From positions 143,846-207,845 of the forward strand of contig CAWIEI010000006.1 in assembly GCA_963834965.1 (NCBI GenBank): DNA of 64,000 nt, read 5' to 3'. A model generated the notes under the pieces. The model saw only the letters and a list, made by a program, of their open reading frames with translations. It had not been told where the DNA came from and ran no database searches. Of this stretch, positions 44,755 through 55,715 are shown in pieces; position 1 is the stretch's first letter; each line of letters opens with the position of its first letter. Both the position numbers and the translations under genes were made by a program. The stretch comes from Fodinibacter sp963834965. GTDB lineage: Bacteria > Actinomycetota > Actinomycetes > Actinomycetales > Dermatophilaceae.

Positions 44755-44762
<8 letters not shown>
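44100..44762 (-). CDS. NUDIX hydrolase, ADP-ribose pyrophosphatase-like
   Basis: Predicted to split ADP-ribose to AMP and ribose 5-phosphate. The 220-residue protein has the NUDIX box AGLLDVDGEPAHLTAARELH followed by EEADL near residue 90, and the ADPRase marker region HYASPGGSSESLRVFLARDL about 20 residues later. The box ends Ala-Asp-Leu instead of the usual Thr/Ala-Gly-Leu, a mild deviation. It follows pyrG with an eight-base overlap, exactly the Rv1699-Rv1700 arrangement of mycobacteria; xerD, which comes next there, is absent here. Confidence 0.9.
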
Positions 44763-46470
<1,708 letters not shown>

Positions 46471-46553
46471 GGGCTTCAACGATACGTCATGGCGACCGCC
46501 GCCCCGACCCGACACGTCAGCCGACTCGCCGGTTCCCATCCCTCGGACCGGGT

Positions 46554-47654
46554 TCAGGCCTCGGACGCCGCCGGCAGCACCGAGCGGTAGGCGGCGAGCG
46601 CCGCCTCCAGCGCGTCGGCCTCGGTCGGCAGCTCGCCGGCGCGCTCGACGGCCCGCGACCTGAGGTTGTCGCGCACCGCCCCGTGCACCACGACGTCGCG
46701 GATGGCGCGCGCCAGCGACACCGGGTCGCCCCCGGGTACCAGGAGGGCCGCCTCGCCGACGACCGCTGCCGTGCCGCCGACGTCGGTGGCCACGACCGCG
46801 GCACCCGCGTGCAGGGCCTCCTGGATGCCGACCGGCTGCCCCTCCCAGACCGCGCTCGACACCACGACGTCGGCGGCAGCGAGCAGGTCGGGCACGTCGT
46901 CGCGCTGCCCGAGCAGCCGCACCGGCAGCCGCTCGGCGTCGATCCGGGACTGCAGCGCGGCACGCTGCGGCCCCTCGCCCGCCACCACGGTGACGAGGTC
47001 GAGTGGCTCACCGGCAGCGATCTCGCGGTGTGCGTCGAGCAGCAGGTCCAAACCCTTCTGCGGGGCCAGTCTCGCCACCACGACGGCGAGTGCGGTTCGC
47101 CCGCCGATGCCGAGGTCCGTGCGCACGGCGTAGCGGTCACAGGTCACCGTGCGCTCCGGCGGCGCCGCCACGACGGCGAGCCCGGTGCGCCGCGCCCCGA
47201 GCCGCCGCATCCGCTCGACGAGGTCGGTCGAGACCCCCAGCACGAGCGCGCTGCGCAGCGCGACGACCCGCTCCAGCGCGGCGTAGACCGCACCGGCCAG
47301 CGCGCCGGAGGGGGCGGCGTTGTGCAGGGTCGCGACGACAGGCACGGGCCCACGGCCGGCAGCGAGCACCGCGACGGCGGCCGCCCGCAGGCCGTGGGCG
47401 TGCACGACATCGGCGCCGCCCACGAGCCGGCCGAGCTCGCGCACCGCCCGGGCGTCACGCGCGGGGTGCGGCCGGTCGGCGAGCTCGAGGGGCACCACGG
47501 TGGTGGCGACGTCGTGCAGCGCGAAGTGGCCGTCGACCTCCGGCGGGCAGGCCACGACGACCTGGTGCCCCGCGCCGGTCAGCGACCCGACCAGGCCGTG
47601 CACGTGGCGCCCCACCCCGCCGGCACTCGTGCCGAGCACCACGAGCACCCTCAT
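46554..47654 (-). CDS. GT4-type glycosyltransferase
   Basis: A 366-residue GT-B fold enzyme. The N-terminal domain opens VLVVLGTSAGGVGRHVHGLV; the C-terminal domain has the donor-site elements VVARLAPQKGLDLLLDA near residue 190, GEGPQRAAL, VRLLGQRDDVPDLLAAADVV, and the GT4 E-x7-E motif in EGQPVGIQEALHAG near 270. It transfers a nucleotide-activated sugar to an unknown acceptor, perhaps a lipid-linked one given its place behind murJ, whose stop overlaps its ATG by four bases. Confidence 0.9.
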   Translation of the reverse strand: MRVLVVLGTSAGGVGRHVHGLVGSLTGAGHQVVVACPPEVDGHFALHDVATTVVPLELADRPHPARDARAVRELGRLVGGADVVHAHGLRAAAVAVLAAGRGPVPVVATLHNAAPSGALAGAVYAALERVVALRSALVLGVSTDLVERMRRLGARRTGLAVVAAPPERTVTCDRYAVRTDLGIGGRTALAVVVARLAPQKGLDLLLDAHREIAAGEPLDLVTVVAGEGPQRAALQSRIDAERLPVRLLGQRDDVPDLLAAADVVVSSAVWEGQPVGIQEALHAGAAVVATDVGGTAAVVGEAALLVPGGDPVSLARAIRDVVVHGAVRDNLRSRAVERAGELPTEADALEAALAAYRSVLPAASEA

Positions 47655-49282
47655 GGCGAGCTCCCTCCACGGCGACGCGACCTCCCACGCTGGAGGACCT
47701 GCGACATCATCTCGCGGTCGCCGATCGACAGGGCGACCACCCCCACCACGAGTGCGACCGCCCCGGCCGCGACCCCCACGAGCACCGCCTCGGGCAGCGT
47801 GTCGAGCTGGCGACCGTGGGTGACCAGGTCACCGACGGCGACGGCCAGGGCCACCGCCACGACGAGCGCCCCGGTGGTGCGCCCGGCACCCTGCGTGACC
47901 CCCGGCCCCCAGGTGCGCCGCACGAGCAGCACCAGCGTGACGCCCGAGACCGTCATACCCACCGTCGACCCGATCCCCAGCCAGCGCAGCGTCGTGGCGG
48001 GGCCCGCCCCGCCCGCCAGCACGACGAGGGGAAGCAGCGCGGCGAGGATCCAGCCGAGCGCGGCCGCCAGCCCGGCATCCGTGGGTCGGCCGCGCACGTA
48101 GAGAGCCCTGGTGAGCAGCGCGGTCAGGCCGAACCCCACCAACCCGGGCGCGTAGGCGGTGAGGGTCGCGGGCAGGGCGGCCAGTGCGGCACTGCTCGTG
48201 GCGCCGTCGCCCCGGCTGGCGTCGAGCAGCGAGAAGAAGGCGCCGACCGCCGGGGCCGCGGCGATGAGCACACCCACCGACAGCCCGGTGAGCACGAGCA
48301 CTGCCCGCAGCGTGCGCTGCAGGGTGCGCGTGACGTCTTCGCCGGCGCCCGTGCGTGCGGCGAGCGCCGGGAACGCGCTGGTGGCGACCGGCACGGCCAG
48401 CACGGCGTACGGCAGCAGGTAGACCGCCTGAGCGTAGGTGTAGACGGTGATCGTGCCGAGGTCGCCGGACTGCTTCGACAGCCGCAGGGTGACCAGCACC
48501 GCCGCCTGCTGGGCGAGCAGGGCGATGATGCCCGCACCGCCGAGGGCGCCGATCCGGCGGGCGTCCTCGGCCGGCATCCGCAGTGCCGGGCGCCAGCGCC
48601 ACCCCGTGCGCATCGCCGGCACGATCAGCGGCACCGACAGCACCACGACCCCGAGCGTGGTGCCCCAGCCGAGCACCCGGATCGCCTGGTCGCTGACGAG
48701 CGAGGGTGCCACCTCGCCGTCGACGATCGAGCCGTACCAGAGGTAGGACACCAGCACGACGATCGAGGAGGCCAGCGGCGCCAGCGCGGCCGCGAGGAAG
48801 CGCCGGTGGGCCTGCAGCATGCCGGCGAGGATGATGCCCAGCCCGTAGAGCGGCACCTGCACCGAGAAGATGCGCAGCAGGGTGGCCGCCACCTCGGCGG
48901 CGCGCGGGTCGCTCTGCACGACGAAGAACGACGAGATCGGCCCCGCAAGCAGCCAGAGCAGCACCGACAGCGGCACCAGCACGAGCAGGGTCCACGACAG
49001 CAGCACGGATGCCGTGTGGTCGGCGCGCTCCCGCTCCCCCGCTCCCAGCCGCTGGGCGATGAGCGGCACCGCGACCGCGGCGAGGATGCCGCCCGCGGCG
49101 ATCTCGAACATGACGTTCGGGATGGCATTGACGCTCTGGTAGATGCCGGCCACGCCGCCGGTGCGCACCGACTCGGTGAACACCAGCACCCGGGCGAACC
49201 CCGCGACCCGGGCGAGCAGCGTGGTGACCGCGATCAGCCCGGCGGCCCCCGCGATCGTGGAGGCGAAGCGTCGACCCGTCAT
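47651..49282 (-). CDS. murJ: MurJ/MviN-family lipid II flippase
   Basis: Integral membrane protein of the MOP superfamily that flips lipid II across the membrane. The 543-residue chain has about 14 hydrophobic segments. Family features: FARVLVFTESVRTGGVAGIY near residue 30, NAIPNVMFEIAAGGILAAV near 52 (the NPxxxR-like first cleft), YGLGIILAGMLQAHRRFLAA near 140 and VYTYAQAVYLLPYAVLAVPV near 270. Mycobacterial MurJ carries an extra kinase-like domain; none is present here. The next gene downstream (MraY-like neighbour lies upstream) suggests an envelope cluster. Confidence 0.9.
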   Translation of the reverse strand: MTGRRFASTIAGAAGLIAVTTLLARVAGFARVLVFTESVRTGGVAGIYQSVNAIPNVMFEIAAGGILAAVAVPLIAQRLGAGERERADHTASVLLSWTLLVLVPLSVLLWLLAGPISSFFVVQSDPRAAEVAATLLRIFSVQVPLYGLGIILAGMLQAHRRFLAAALAPLASSIVVLVSYLWYGSIVDGEVAPSLVSDQAIRVLGWGTTLGVVVLSVPLIVPAMRTGWRWRPALRMPAEDARRIGALGGAGIIALLAQQAAVLVTLRLSKQSGDLGTITVYTYAQAVYLLPYAVLAVPVATSAFPALAARTGAGEDVTRTLQRTLRAVLVLTGLSVGVLIAAAPAVGAFFSLLDASRGDGATSSAALAALPATLTAYAPGLVGFGLTALLTRALYVRGRPTDAGLAAALGWILAALLPLVVLAGGAGPATTLRWLGIGSTVGMTVSGVTLVLLVRRTWGPGVTQGAGRTTGALVVAVALAVAVGDLVTHGRQLDTLPEAVLVGVAAGAVALVVGVVALSIGDREMMSQVLQRGRSRRRGGSSP

Positions 49283-50088
49283 CGCGCGGGCCGGCCCCAG
49301 GCGTCGAGCTCACGCAGCACCGGGGTCGACTCGATGACCCGCGTGAACGAGACCCGCTCCGAGGCGAGGGTCAGCCCGGTGAGCGCGGCGAGCGCCACCA
49401 GGCGACCCCGGCGGCCGGTGGCGCCGAGCAGCGCCGTGCCGACCAGCGCGCCGGCGGGGTTGGCACCGGTGTCGCCGAGCATCGCGGTGCCCGCGAGGTC
49501 GGGGCGCAGCACCCCCAGTGCCGCACCGGCGGCGGCGGCGGCCCGAGCCGCCGCGGGGCCGTCGTCGCTCAGCAACAGCGGGAGCGCGGCCAGCACCGTG
49601 ACCTTGAGGGCACGCCCGGGGCGCAGGTCGAGCAGGTTGGCCAGGTTGGCGGCGCCGGCGACCACGGCGCCACCCGCCAGGGTGTCGACGGCCGAGACGT
49701 CGTGGCGCCGCCGGTCGGCGAGCGCGGCGGCGACCAGGCCGATGGCGCCGATGCCGGCCACCTTGACCAGCCCGGTGGTCACCCGGCCGTGTGCTGCGGC
49801 GCCGAGGTGGCCCTTGAGCCCCTTGCTCGCGCCGTCGCCGGCTAGGTCGTCGAGGGCTCCGAAGGCTCCCGAGCCGAGCACCGCGACCACCCCGGCCGGT
49901 CCGCTCGTCGCCGCCCCGAGGGCGGCACCGGTCAGGAAGGCCGGCCCCTCGAGGAGGGTCACCGGCTTCCCCGCGTGGTTGGTGCGCTGCCAGCGCGGCG
50001 ACCGGACCTGCCCGGTGAGCACGCGGTGGGCGGCCGCGGAGCCGGCCGCGGCCAGCACGCCCACCGCGAGGGTCGCGACCCGGCTCAC
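49279..50088 (-). CDS. MraY/WecA-like membrane protein (polyprenyl-phosphate sugar-phosphate transferase family), degenerate
   Basis: A 269-residue polytopic membrane protein with MraY-family traits: HAGKPVTLLEGPAFLTGAAL near residue 38 (the GxP region), GAFGALDDLAGDGASKGLKG near 75, which contains the conserved Asp-Asp pair, ANLANLLDLRPGRALK near 145 and TAMLGDTGANPAGALVG near 200 (Gly-Asp-x-Gly-x). So the catalytic residues are largely kept, although the protein is shorter than true MraY. It lies between mctB and murJ in many actinobacteria. Exact substrate unknown. Confidence 0.78.
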   Translation of the reverse strand: MSRVATLAVGVLAAAGSAAAHRVLTGQVRSPRWQRTNHAGKPVTLLEGPAFLTGAALGAATSGPAGVVAVLGSGAFGALDDLAGDGASKGLKGHLGAAAHGRVTTGLVKVAGIGAIGLVAAALADRRRHDVSAVDTLAGGAVVAGAANLANLLDLRPGRALKVTVLAALPLLLSDDGPAAARAAAAAGAALGVLRPDLAGTAMLGDTGANPAGALVGTALLGATGRRGRLVALAALTGLTLASERVSFTRVIESTPVLRELDAWGRPAR

Positions 50089-51044
50089 GACGCCGGGATG
50101 GGTGCGTAGGGTGCGTCGGCACCGGGGGCCAGGCCGTACTGCCCGACGTCGCCGGCCGCCTGCTCCCGCAGGGCGTGCACGACACTCGCCTGGCCCATCG
50201 CCCCGCCGGCGTTGTCGACCGTGGAGACCCCCTTGGTGGCCGTGGCGTCGTTGCGCACGGTCTCGATGACCGACACTCCCTTGCCCGACGTCGTCACCTC
50301 CGCCGCCACCAGCGAGCCGGCCGCGCGGGCGTCGAGGGCGATGATGAGGTCGACCCACCGCTGCGCCGCCTGCTGGCGGGCGTCGGCATCACCCTGGGTG
50401 GTCACCCCGCTCACCACGACCACGAGGTCGGCGAGCTCGAAGCCCTCGGTGTCGATCTTGATCAGGTCGGCGGAGGCGAGGGCGTCCAGGCCCTTCTGGG
50501 CGGTGGCGGGGGCCAGCGCCTGGGCGGGGTCCTTGGCGGGCACGGTGAGCAGGCTGGAGAGCAGCACGTCGCGCGGCGCCAGCGACCCGCTGTCGGAGAC
50601 GTTGACGCCGGCCTGGGTCGCGGCGGCCGTCACGGCGGCGTCGCGCTTGGCCGCGTTGGCGTTGTCGGAGGTGACCCAGTCCTCGGAGACCGAGGTGGTC
50701 GACACCACGGCCGCCCCGGACGAGCGCAGGGTGGCCGCGGTCGCCTCGGACACCCCGGCATCCGAGCCGGGCAGCACGACGAGCGCGACGCGGCGGTCCT
50801 GCAGCACCCCGGCCAGCATGATCGGGTTGGTCTCGGCGATGTAGGAGTCACGGGCCTCGGCGCCGGCCCGCGCCTCGCCGAGCTGCTTGTTGAGGTCGGC
50901 CTTGTCCGCGCGCAGCCCCGCGACCTCCTTGTTGAGGGTGTCGCCGAGCTCGCCCTTGAGGGGGCCCGCACCCAGCACGATGCCCACGGCCAGGGCCAGG
51001 AAGATCGAGACGATGGAGACCAGGTGGTAACGGAAGTCGATCAA
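50085..51044 (-). CDS. mctB: MctB/SteB: membrane protein (copper transport / cell-division partner of SteA)
   Basis: In M. tuberculosis (Rv1698) implicated in copper homeostasis; the coryneform counterpart SteB partners SteA in septum-associated peptidoglycan work. The 319-residue protein starts at TTG 51044 (IDFRYHLVSIVSIFLALAVG, membrane segment at about 8-27), with AAGGAG upstream and a TTGA overlap with the steA stop; a longer frame adds sequence internal to steA. A coiled coil (LNKEVAGLRADKADLNKQLG) follows, then a globular external domain. Length is close to the Mtb protein. Confidence 0.9.
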   Translation of the reverse strand: MIDFRYHLVSIVSIFLALAVGIVLGAGPLKGELGDTLNKEVAGLRADKADLNKQLGEARAGAEARDSYIAETNPIMLAGVLQDRRVALVVLPGSDAGVSEATAATLRSSGAAVVSTTSVSEDWVTSDNANAAKRDAAVTAAATQAGVNVSDSGSLAPRDVLLSSLLTVPAKDPAQALAPATAQKGLDALASADLIKIDTEGFELADLVVVVSGVTTQGDADARQQAAQRWVDLIIALDARAAGSLVAAEVTTSGKGVSVIETVRNDATATKGVSTVDNAGGAMGQASVVHALREQAAGDVGQYGLAPGADAPYAPIPAS

Positions 51045-52229
51045 CCGAACACTCCTTGGATGGACGACCACAGGTCGTCGATGCGCGCGCCGAGCACCTG
51101 CAGCAGGGCGCGGCCGCCCGTGGTCGACCACAGGGCGGCACCGAGGGCCATCAGGCCGACCATGAGCATGAGCACCAGGCTGAGGCCGGAGATGCGAGCC
51201 CGGTACAGCCGGCTCACGCCCTTGGCGTCGACGAGCTTGCCGCCCACCCGCAGCCGGGTGAGGAAGGTGCTCGCCATGCCCGAGCGGCCCTTGTCGAGGA
51301 ACTCGACCAGCGTGACGTGGGTGCCGACCGCGACGATCAGGGAGGCGCCCTTGTCGTCGGCGAGCAGCATCGCGACGTCCTCGCTGGTGCCGGTGGCGGG
51401 GAAGACCACAGGCTCGACACCCAGCGCCCGTACGCGCTCGAGCCCCGGGGCGCGGCCGTCGCGGTAGGCGTGCACCACGATTTCGGCACCGCAGCGCAGC
51501 GCGTCGTCGGACACCGAGTCCATGTCGCCGACGATGAGGTCGGGCTGGTGGCGGGCCTCGATGAGCGCGTCGGCGCCGCCGTCGACGCCGATGAGGATGG
51601 GCTTGTACTCGCGGATGTAGTGGCGCAGGGTCTCGAGGTCGTCCTTGTAGTGGTAGCCGCGCACCACGATCAGCGCGTGCCGGCCGTCGAGGTCGGTGCG
51701 GATGTCGGGCACTCCGACCCCGTCGAAGAGCAGCTCACGCTCCTTGCGCAGGTAGTCCATGGTGTTCTGCGCGAACGCCTCGAGCTGGTCGGACAGCCCG
51801 GCGCGGGCGAGGGTCATCGCCTCCTGCACGGCGTCGTTGTCGAGCACCGTGGCCGTGGCGACCGTGCTGTCGGCCGTGCGCACGGCGCCCACCCTCCAGG
51901 CTCAGCTCGGTGCCGTCCTTGATGTCCATCACGTCGGGGCCGGCCAGGTCGAGCAGCGGGATGCCGGCGGCGACGAGGATCTCGGGCCCGAGGTTGGGGT
52001 AGCGCCCCGAGATCGAGGCGGACGCGTTGACGACAGCCGCCGGCTTGCAGGCGACCAGCGCCTCGGCGCTGACCCGGTCGAGGTCCTCGTGGTCGATGAC
52101 CGCGACGTCGCCCGGGCGCAGCCGCTTGGTGAGGTCCTTGGTGCGCCGGTCGACGCGGGCAGGACCGCCCAGCCCGGGTCGTGGGCCGCGGTTGCTGCGG
52201 GCGGGAAGGCGGATGGACATCTGCACCAT
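51041..52229 (-). pseudogene. steA: SteA (Rv1697-like) division protein, interrupted by a one-base frameshift
   Basis: SteA is a conserved actinobacterial protein with a thiamin pyrophosphokinase-like fold and a C-terminal membrane anchor, acting with SteB at the division site. The N-terminal 110 residues (start ATG 52229 or 52220; RRTKDLTKRLRPGDVAVIDH, ASISGRYPNLGPEILVAAGI, KDGTELSLE) are in one frame; from 51892 the rest (AVRTADSTVATATVLDND, PATGTSEDVAMLLADD, STFLTRLRVGGKLVDAKGVS, membrane helix at the end) is in the next. Removing one G at 51892-51894 joins them as ELSLEVGAVRTAD with no loss of homology. Either a sequence error or a true mutation; the order recN-steA-mctB is conserved. Confidence 0.85.
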
Positions 52230-52263
52230 CGTGCCACGTCGGGCTAGGCCCGGGCGCGCGCCA

Positions 52264-53937
52264 TCAGGTCGCGAGCGTGCTCGAGTGCGGCGTCGGTGCC
52301 GCTCCCCCCAGCATCCGGGCGAGCTCGGCGACGCGCTGCTCCCCCTCCACCTCGTGGACCCCGCTGCGCGTGACGTGCCCGTCGTCGGACCGCTCGACGA
52401 CGAGGTGCCGGTCGGCGTGCGCGGCAACCTGCGCGAGGTGGGTGACCACCACGACCTGGGCGTGCTGCGCGAGGGCCGCGAGGCGGGCGCCGACGTCGAG
52501 GGCCGCCCGGCCACCGACCCCGGCATCGACCTCGTCGAAGACGAACGTCGGCACCGAGGTGACTTCCGTGGCCGTGGCCACCTCGATCGCCAGCATGACG
52601 CGGGACAGCTCACCACCGGATGCCGCCTTGGTCACCGCCCGCGGCGCGGTGCCCGACCCGCTGGCGAGCCGGATCTCGATGTCGTCGCGGCCGTCGGCTG
52701 TGAACCGGCCGGCGTCCTCGACCGCGACCGAGACGGTGGCCGCGCCCATGGCCAGGTGGCTCAGCTCGTCGGTGATGCGGCTGCCGAGGGCCGCCGCGGC
52801 CGCGCTGCGCACCGACGTGAGCCTGGTGGCGGCCTCGGCGCGGGCGGCCGTCAGGGTGACCGCGCGTTCCTCGAGCTCGCCGATGCGGTCACCGGTGCTG
52901 TCGAGCTCGGTGACGCGCCGGGCGGCCTCGCCGCCCCAGCGCAGCACGTCGTCGACGGTGGGGCCGTAGAGCCGGGTGAGCTCGCCGAGCGCGGCCCGGC
53001 GCTGCTCGACCTGCTCGAGGCGCGCCGGGTCGATGTCGGCGTCGGCGTCGGCGAGGTAGGAGCCCAGGTCGGCGGCGACGTCGGTGGCGAGGTAGCGCAG
53101 CTCGTCGACCCGGGTGCCGATCTCGGCCAGGGCGGGGTCGCTGCCACTGACCGACGCGAGGCGGGACGACGCGGTGGCGAGGGCCTCGAGCACGCCCGGC
53201 GACGGCATCCCGGCGTCGTCGTCGCCCGCGAGGGCGGTGTGCGCGGCCCCCGCCCCGGCCCGCAGCTCCTCGAGGTGGCCGAGGCGCTGGCTCTCGATGC
53301 CCAGCGCGGTGTCCTCACCCGGCTGCGGGTCGACGCCCTCGATGCGCTCCAGACCCACGCGCAGCGTGTCGGCCTCGCGGGCGCGCTCGGCGGCCGCCGT
53401 GCGCAAGTGGGCCAGCTCGGCCTCCGCCGTGGTGAGCTCGCCGTGCACCGCGCGGTAGGTCGCGAGCGCGTCAGCGACGTCGCGGCCACCGAACCCGTCG
53501 AGCACCTCGCGGTGCTGGTCGGCGCGCCGCAGCCGCCACTGGTCGGCCTGGCCGTGTACGGCGACGAGGTGCTCGGCGAGGTCGGCGAGCACGCCGACCG
53601 GGGCGGCCCGACCACCGACGTGGGCGCGCGAGCGGCCGTCGGCAGACACCGAGCGCACCAGCACCAGGCCGTCGGCGACATCGGCACCGGCCTCCTCGGC
53701 GCGCTGCAGGGCCGGGTGGCCGGCCGGCAGGTCGACCACGCCCTCGACGACCACGCGGTCGGCGCCGGCCCGCACGAGGCCGGAGTCACCGCGGCCGCCG
53801 AGCAGCAGGCCCAGGCCGGTGACGACCATGGTCTTGCCCGCGCCGGTCTCACCGGTGAGCACGGTCAGCCCGGGGTGCAGCGACAGCACCGCCTCGTCGA
53901 TGACCCCCAGGTCACGGATGCGGATCTCCTCGATCAC
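52264..53937 (-). CDS. recN: DNA repair ATPase RecN, with shifted C-terminal tail
   Basis: SMC-like protein acting in double-strand-break repair. The 557-residue product, from GTG 53937, has Walker A LTGETGAGKTMVV near residue 27, a long coiled coil (about 150-370), the signature KAASGGELSRVMLAIE near 435, Walker B FVFDEVDAGVGG near 460 and the H-loop VVVTHLAQVAAHAD. After ELARMLGG near residue 543 the sequence (AAPTPHSSTLAT) is no longer RecN-like. The next frame reads SGTDAALEHARDLMARARA and stops at 52244, the normal ending; adding one G to the six-G run at 52304-52309 restores it. The active ATPase core is unaffected. Confidence 0.93.
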   Translation of the reverse strand: MIEEIRIRDLGVIDEAVLSLHPGLTVLTGETGAGKTMVVTGLGLLLGGRGDSGLVRAGADRVVVEGVVDLPAGHPALQRAEEAGADVADGLVLVRSVSADGRSRAHVGGRAAPVGVLADLAEHLVAVHGQADQWRLRRADQHREVLDGFGGRDVADALATYRAVHGELTTAEAELAHLRTAAAERAREADTLRVGLERIEGVDPQPGEDTALGIESQRLGHLEELRAGAGAAHTALAGDDDAGMPSPGVLEALATASSRLASVSGSDPALAEIGTRVDELRYLATDVAADLGSYLADADADIDPARLEQVEQRRAALGELTRLYGPTVDDVLRWGGEAARRVTELDSTGDRIGELEERAVTLTAARAEAATRLTSVRSAAAAALGSRITDELSHLAMGAATVSVAVEDAGRFTADGRDDIEIRLASGSGTAPRAVTKAASGGELSRVMLAIEVATATEVTSVPTFVFDEVDAGVGGRAALDVGARLAALAQHAQVVVVTHLAQVAAHADRHLVVERSDDGHVTRSGVHEVEGEQRVAELARMLGGAAPTPHSSTLAT

Positions 53938-54899
53938 GCGCGGGGGTCCTGGTCGGCGTCGGACATCATCGCGTCGGCCGCCCCTCGCCAGCCCTGCACG
54001 GGGAGGCGGAACTTCTCGACGAGCCGGTCGGTGAACCCACCGTGTGAGAGGCGGGCCAGCCGCACCGGCTGGTCGGACCGGTGCACCTCGATGCGGGCGC
54101 CCGGGGGGAGGTCGACGGCCCGGCGGCCGTCGCACCACACGACGCCGGTGCCCTGGGTGCGCGCCAGCACCTCGACGACGAGGCGGGAGTGCGGGCCGAC
54201 CACGACCGGCCGGGCGAAGAGGGCGTGCGCGCTGATCGGCACCAGGAGCAGCGCCTCGACGTCGGGCCACACGACCGGGCCGCCGGCCGAGAACGCGTAG
54301 GCCGTGGACCCCGTGGGGGTGGCCATGACGATGCCGTCACAGCCCCAGGTCGACAGGGGGCGACCGTCGATGGCCACGGTGAGCTCGAGCATGCGCTCGC
54401 GAGAGGCCTTCTCGACACTCACCTCGTTCAGCGCCCAGGACGAGAACACGCTCTGGCCGTCTTCGAACGCGTGCACCTCGAGCGTCATCCGCTCCTCGAC
54501 GGTGTAGTCGTGCGAGACGATGCGCTCGACGGTGGCGTCGAGGTCTTCGCGCTCGGCCTCGGCGAGGAAGCCGACGTGGCCCAGGTTGACGCCGAGGAGC
54601 GGCACACCCGAGCCACGGCTGAGCTCGGCGCCGCGCAGGATGGTGCCGTCACCGCCGAGCACGCAGACCAGCTCGCACCCGGCGGCTGCCGAGTCGGGCC
54701 CGTCGGAGGCGTCGCCGGCGGCGGACGCCTCGACCCCGGCGACCGCGGCCAGTGGGGAGTCGACGAGCTCGTCGGGCGGCGCGCAGACGCCCACGCCCGA
54801 GGCGATGAGGCGGGTGGCCACGTCGGCGGCCAGCTGCTGGGCCTCCGGGCGGTGGACGTTGGTCACGAGCAGGATGCGGCGCGACGGCGCGGTCGTCAT
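53934..54899 (-). CDS. nadK: NAD kinase
   Basis: Phosphorylates NAD to NADP. The 321-residue protein has the GGDGT motif in CVLGGDGTILRGAEL near residue 83 (catalytic Asp), the NE-containing ALNEVSVEKASRERM near 160 and TPTGSTAYAFSAGGPVV near 195. I chose ATG 54899 (MTTAPSRRILLVTNVHRP), in an ATGA overlap with the tlyA stop. An insertion rich in Ala and Asp at about residues 50-75 is lineage-specific. Confidence 0.95.
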   Translation of the reverse strand: MTTAPSRRILLVTNVHRPEAQQLAADVATRLIASGVGVCAPPDELVDSPLAAVAGVEASAAGDASDGPDSAAAGCELVCVLGGDGTILRGAELSRGSGVPLLGVNLGHVGFLAEAEREDLDATVERIVSHDYTVEERMTLEVHAFEDGQSVFSSWALNEVSVEKASRERMLELTVAIDGRPLSTWGCDGIVMATPTGSTAYAFSAGGPVVWPDVEALLLVPISAHALFARPVVVGPHSRLVVEVLARTQGTGVVWCDGRRAVDLPPGARIEVHRSDQPVRLARLSHGGFTDRLVEKFRLPVQGWRGAADAMMSDADQDPRA

Positions 54900-55690
54900 C
54901 GTCGTCCTCCGCTCGATGGGTGCGTGGTGGTCGCGCGCACGGCGTCGGCAACCCGGTCCGGGTTCATTGTGTCCGACGGCACCGACCGCGCCCACAGGAG
55001 GTACTCGGTGTTCCCGGTCGTCCCGCTGATCGGGCTGGTCGCGATGCCGTGCACGTGCAGGCCGTGTTCATCGACCGCCGCGACCACCTGCTCGAGCGCG
55101 CGGGTGCGGTCCCTGGGGTCGACGACCACCCCCTGCCGGTTGAGCCGGCCCCGGCCCACCTCGAACTGCGGCTTGACCAGGGCGACGAGGTCGCCGTCGG
55201 TGCGAAGGAAACCGGCGAGGTCGCCCATGACCAGGGTGAGCGAGATGAACGACAGGTCGGCCACGACGAGGTCGGCCGGGCCGCCGAGGTCGTGCGCCGT
55301 CAGGCCCCGCACCGTGGTGCCGCTGCGCTCCTCGACGCGTGGGTCGTCGGCCACCTCGGGCACGAGCTGCCCGTGGCCGACGTCGACCGCCACCACCCGG
55401 TCGGCGCCGCGGGCGAGCAGCACCTGGCTGAAGCCGCCGGTCGAGGCGCCGACGTCCACGCAGCGCCGGCCCGCGACTGCCAGCCCCTGCGGGCCCCACT
55501 CGTCGAGGGCGGCAACGAGCTTGTGGGCGGCCCTGCCGACCCAGCGCGGGCCGTCGGAGGTGACCGACACGGCATCCGAGCCGGTGACGGGGTGCGACGC
55601 CTTGGTCACCGGCCTCCCGTCGACCACGACGACGCCGTCGTCGATCAGGTCGCGGGCCTCACCGCGAGAGCGGGCGAGGCCGCGCCGCAC
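54896..55690 (-). CDS. tlyA: TlyA, 16S/23S rRNA 2'-O-methyltransferase, start unclear
   Basis: TlyA methylates 16S C1409 and 23S C1920 in mycobacteria and affects capreomycin sensitivity. The chain has an S4 domain (VRRGLARSRGEARDLIDDGV), an FtsJ-like domain with the SAM motif CVDVGASTGGFSQVLLARGA, DLSFISLTL and VKPQFEVGRG. Homology to the Mtb protein extends six residues beyond the GTG at 55690 (GRLDAELVRRG), but no ATG, GTG or TTG exists there; the codon at 55714, just after the upstream stop, is ATC. Options are ATC 55714 (272 residues), GTG 55690 or ATG 55822 deep in the upstream gene. I give the safe GTG. Confidence 0.92.
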   Translation of the reverse strand: MRRGLARSRGEARDLIDDGVVVVDGRPVTKASHPVTGSDAVSVTSDGPRWVGRAAHKLVAALDEWGPQGLAVAGRRCVDVGASTGGFSQVLLARGADRVVAVDVGHGQLVPEVADDPRVEERSGTTVRGLTAHDLGGPADLVVADLSFISLTLVMGDLAGFLRTDGDLVALVKPQFEVGRGRLNRQGVVVDPRDRTRALEQVVAAVDEHGLHVHGIATSPISGTTGNTEYLLWARSVPSDTMNPDRVADAVRATTTHPSSGGRR

Positions 55691-55715
55691 CAGCTCGGCG
55701 TCGAGGCGGCCGATC

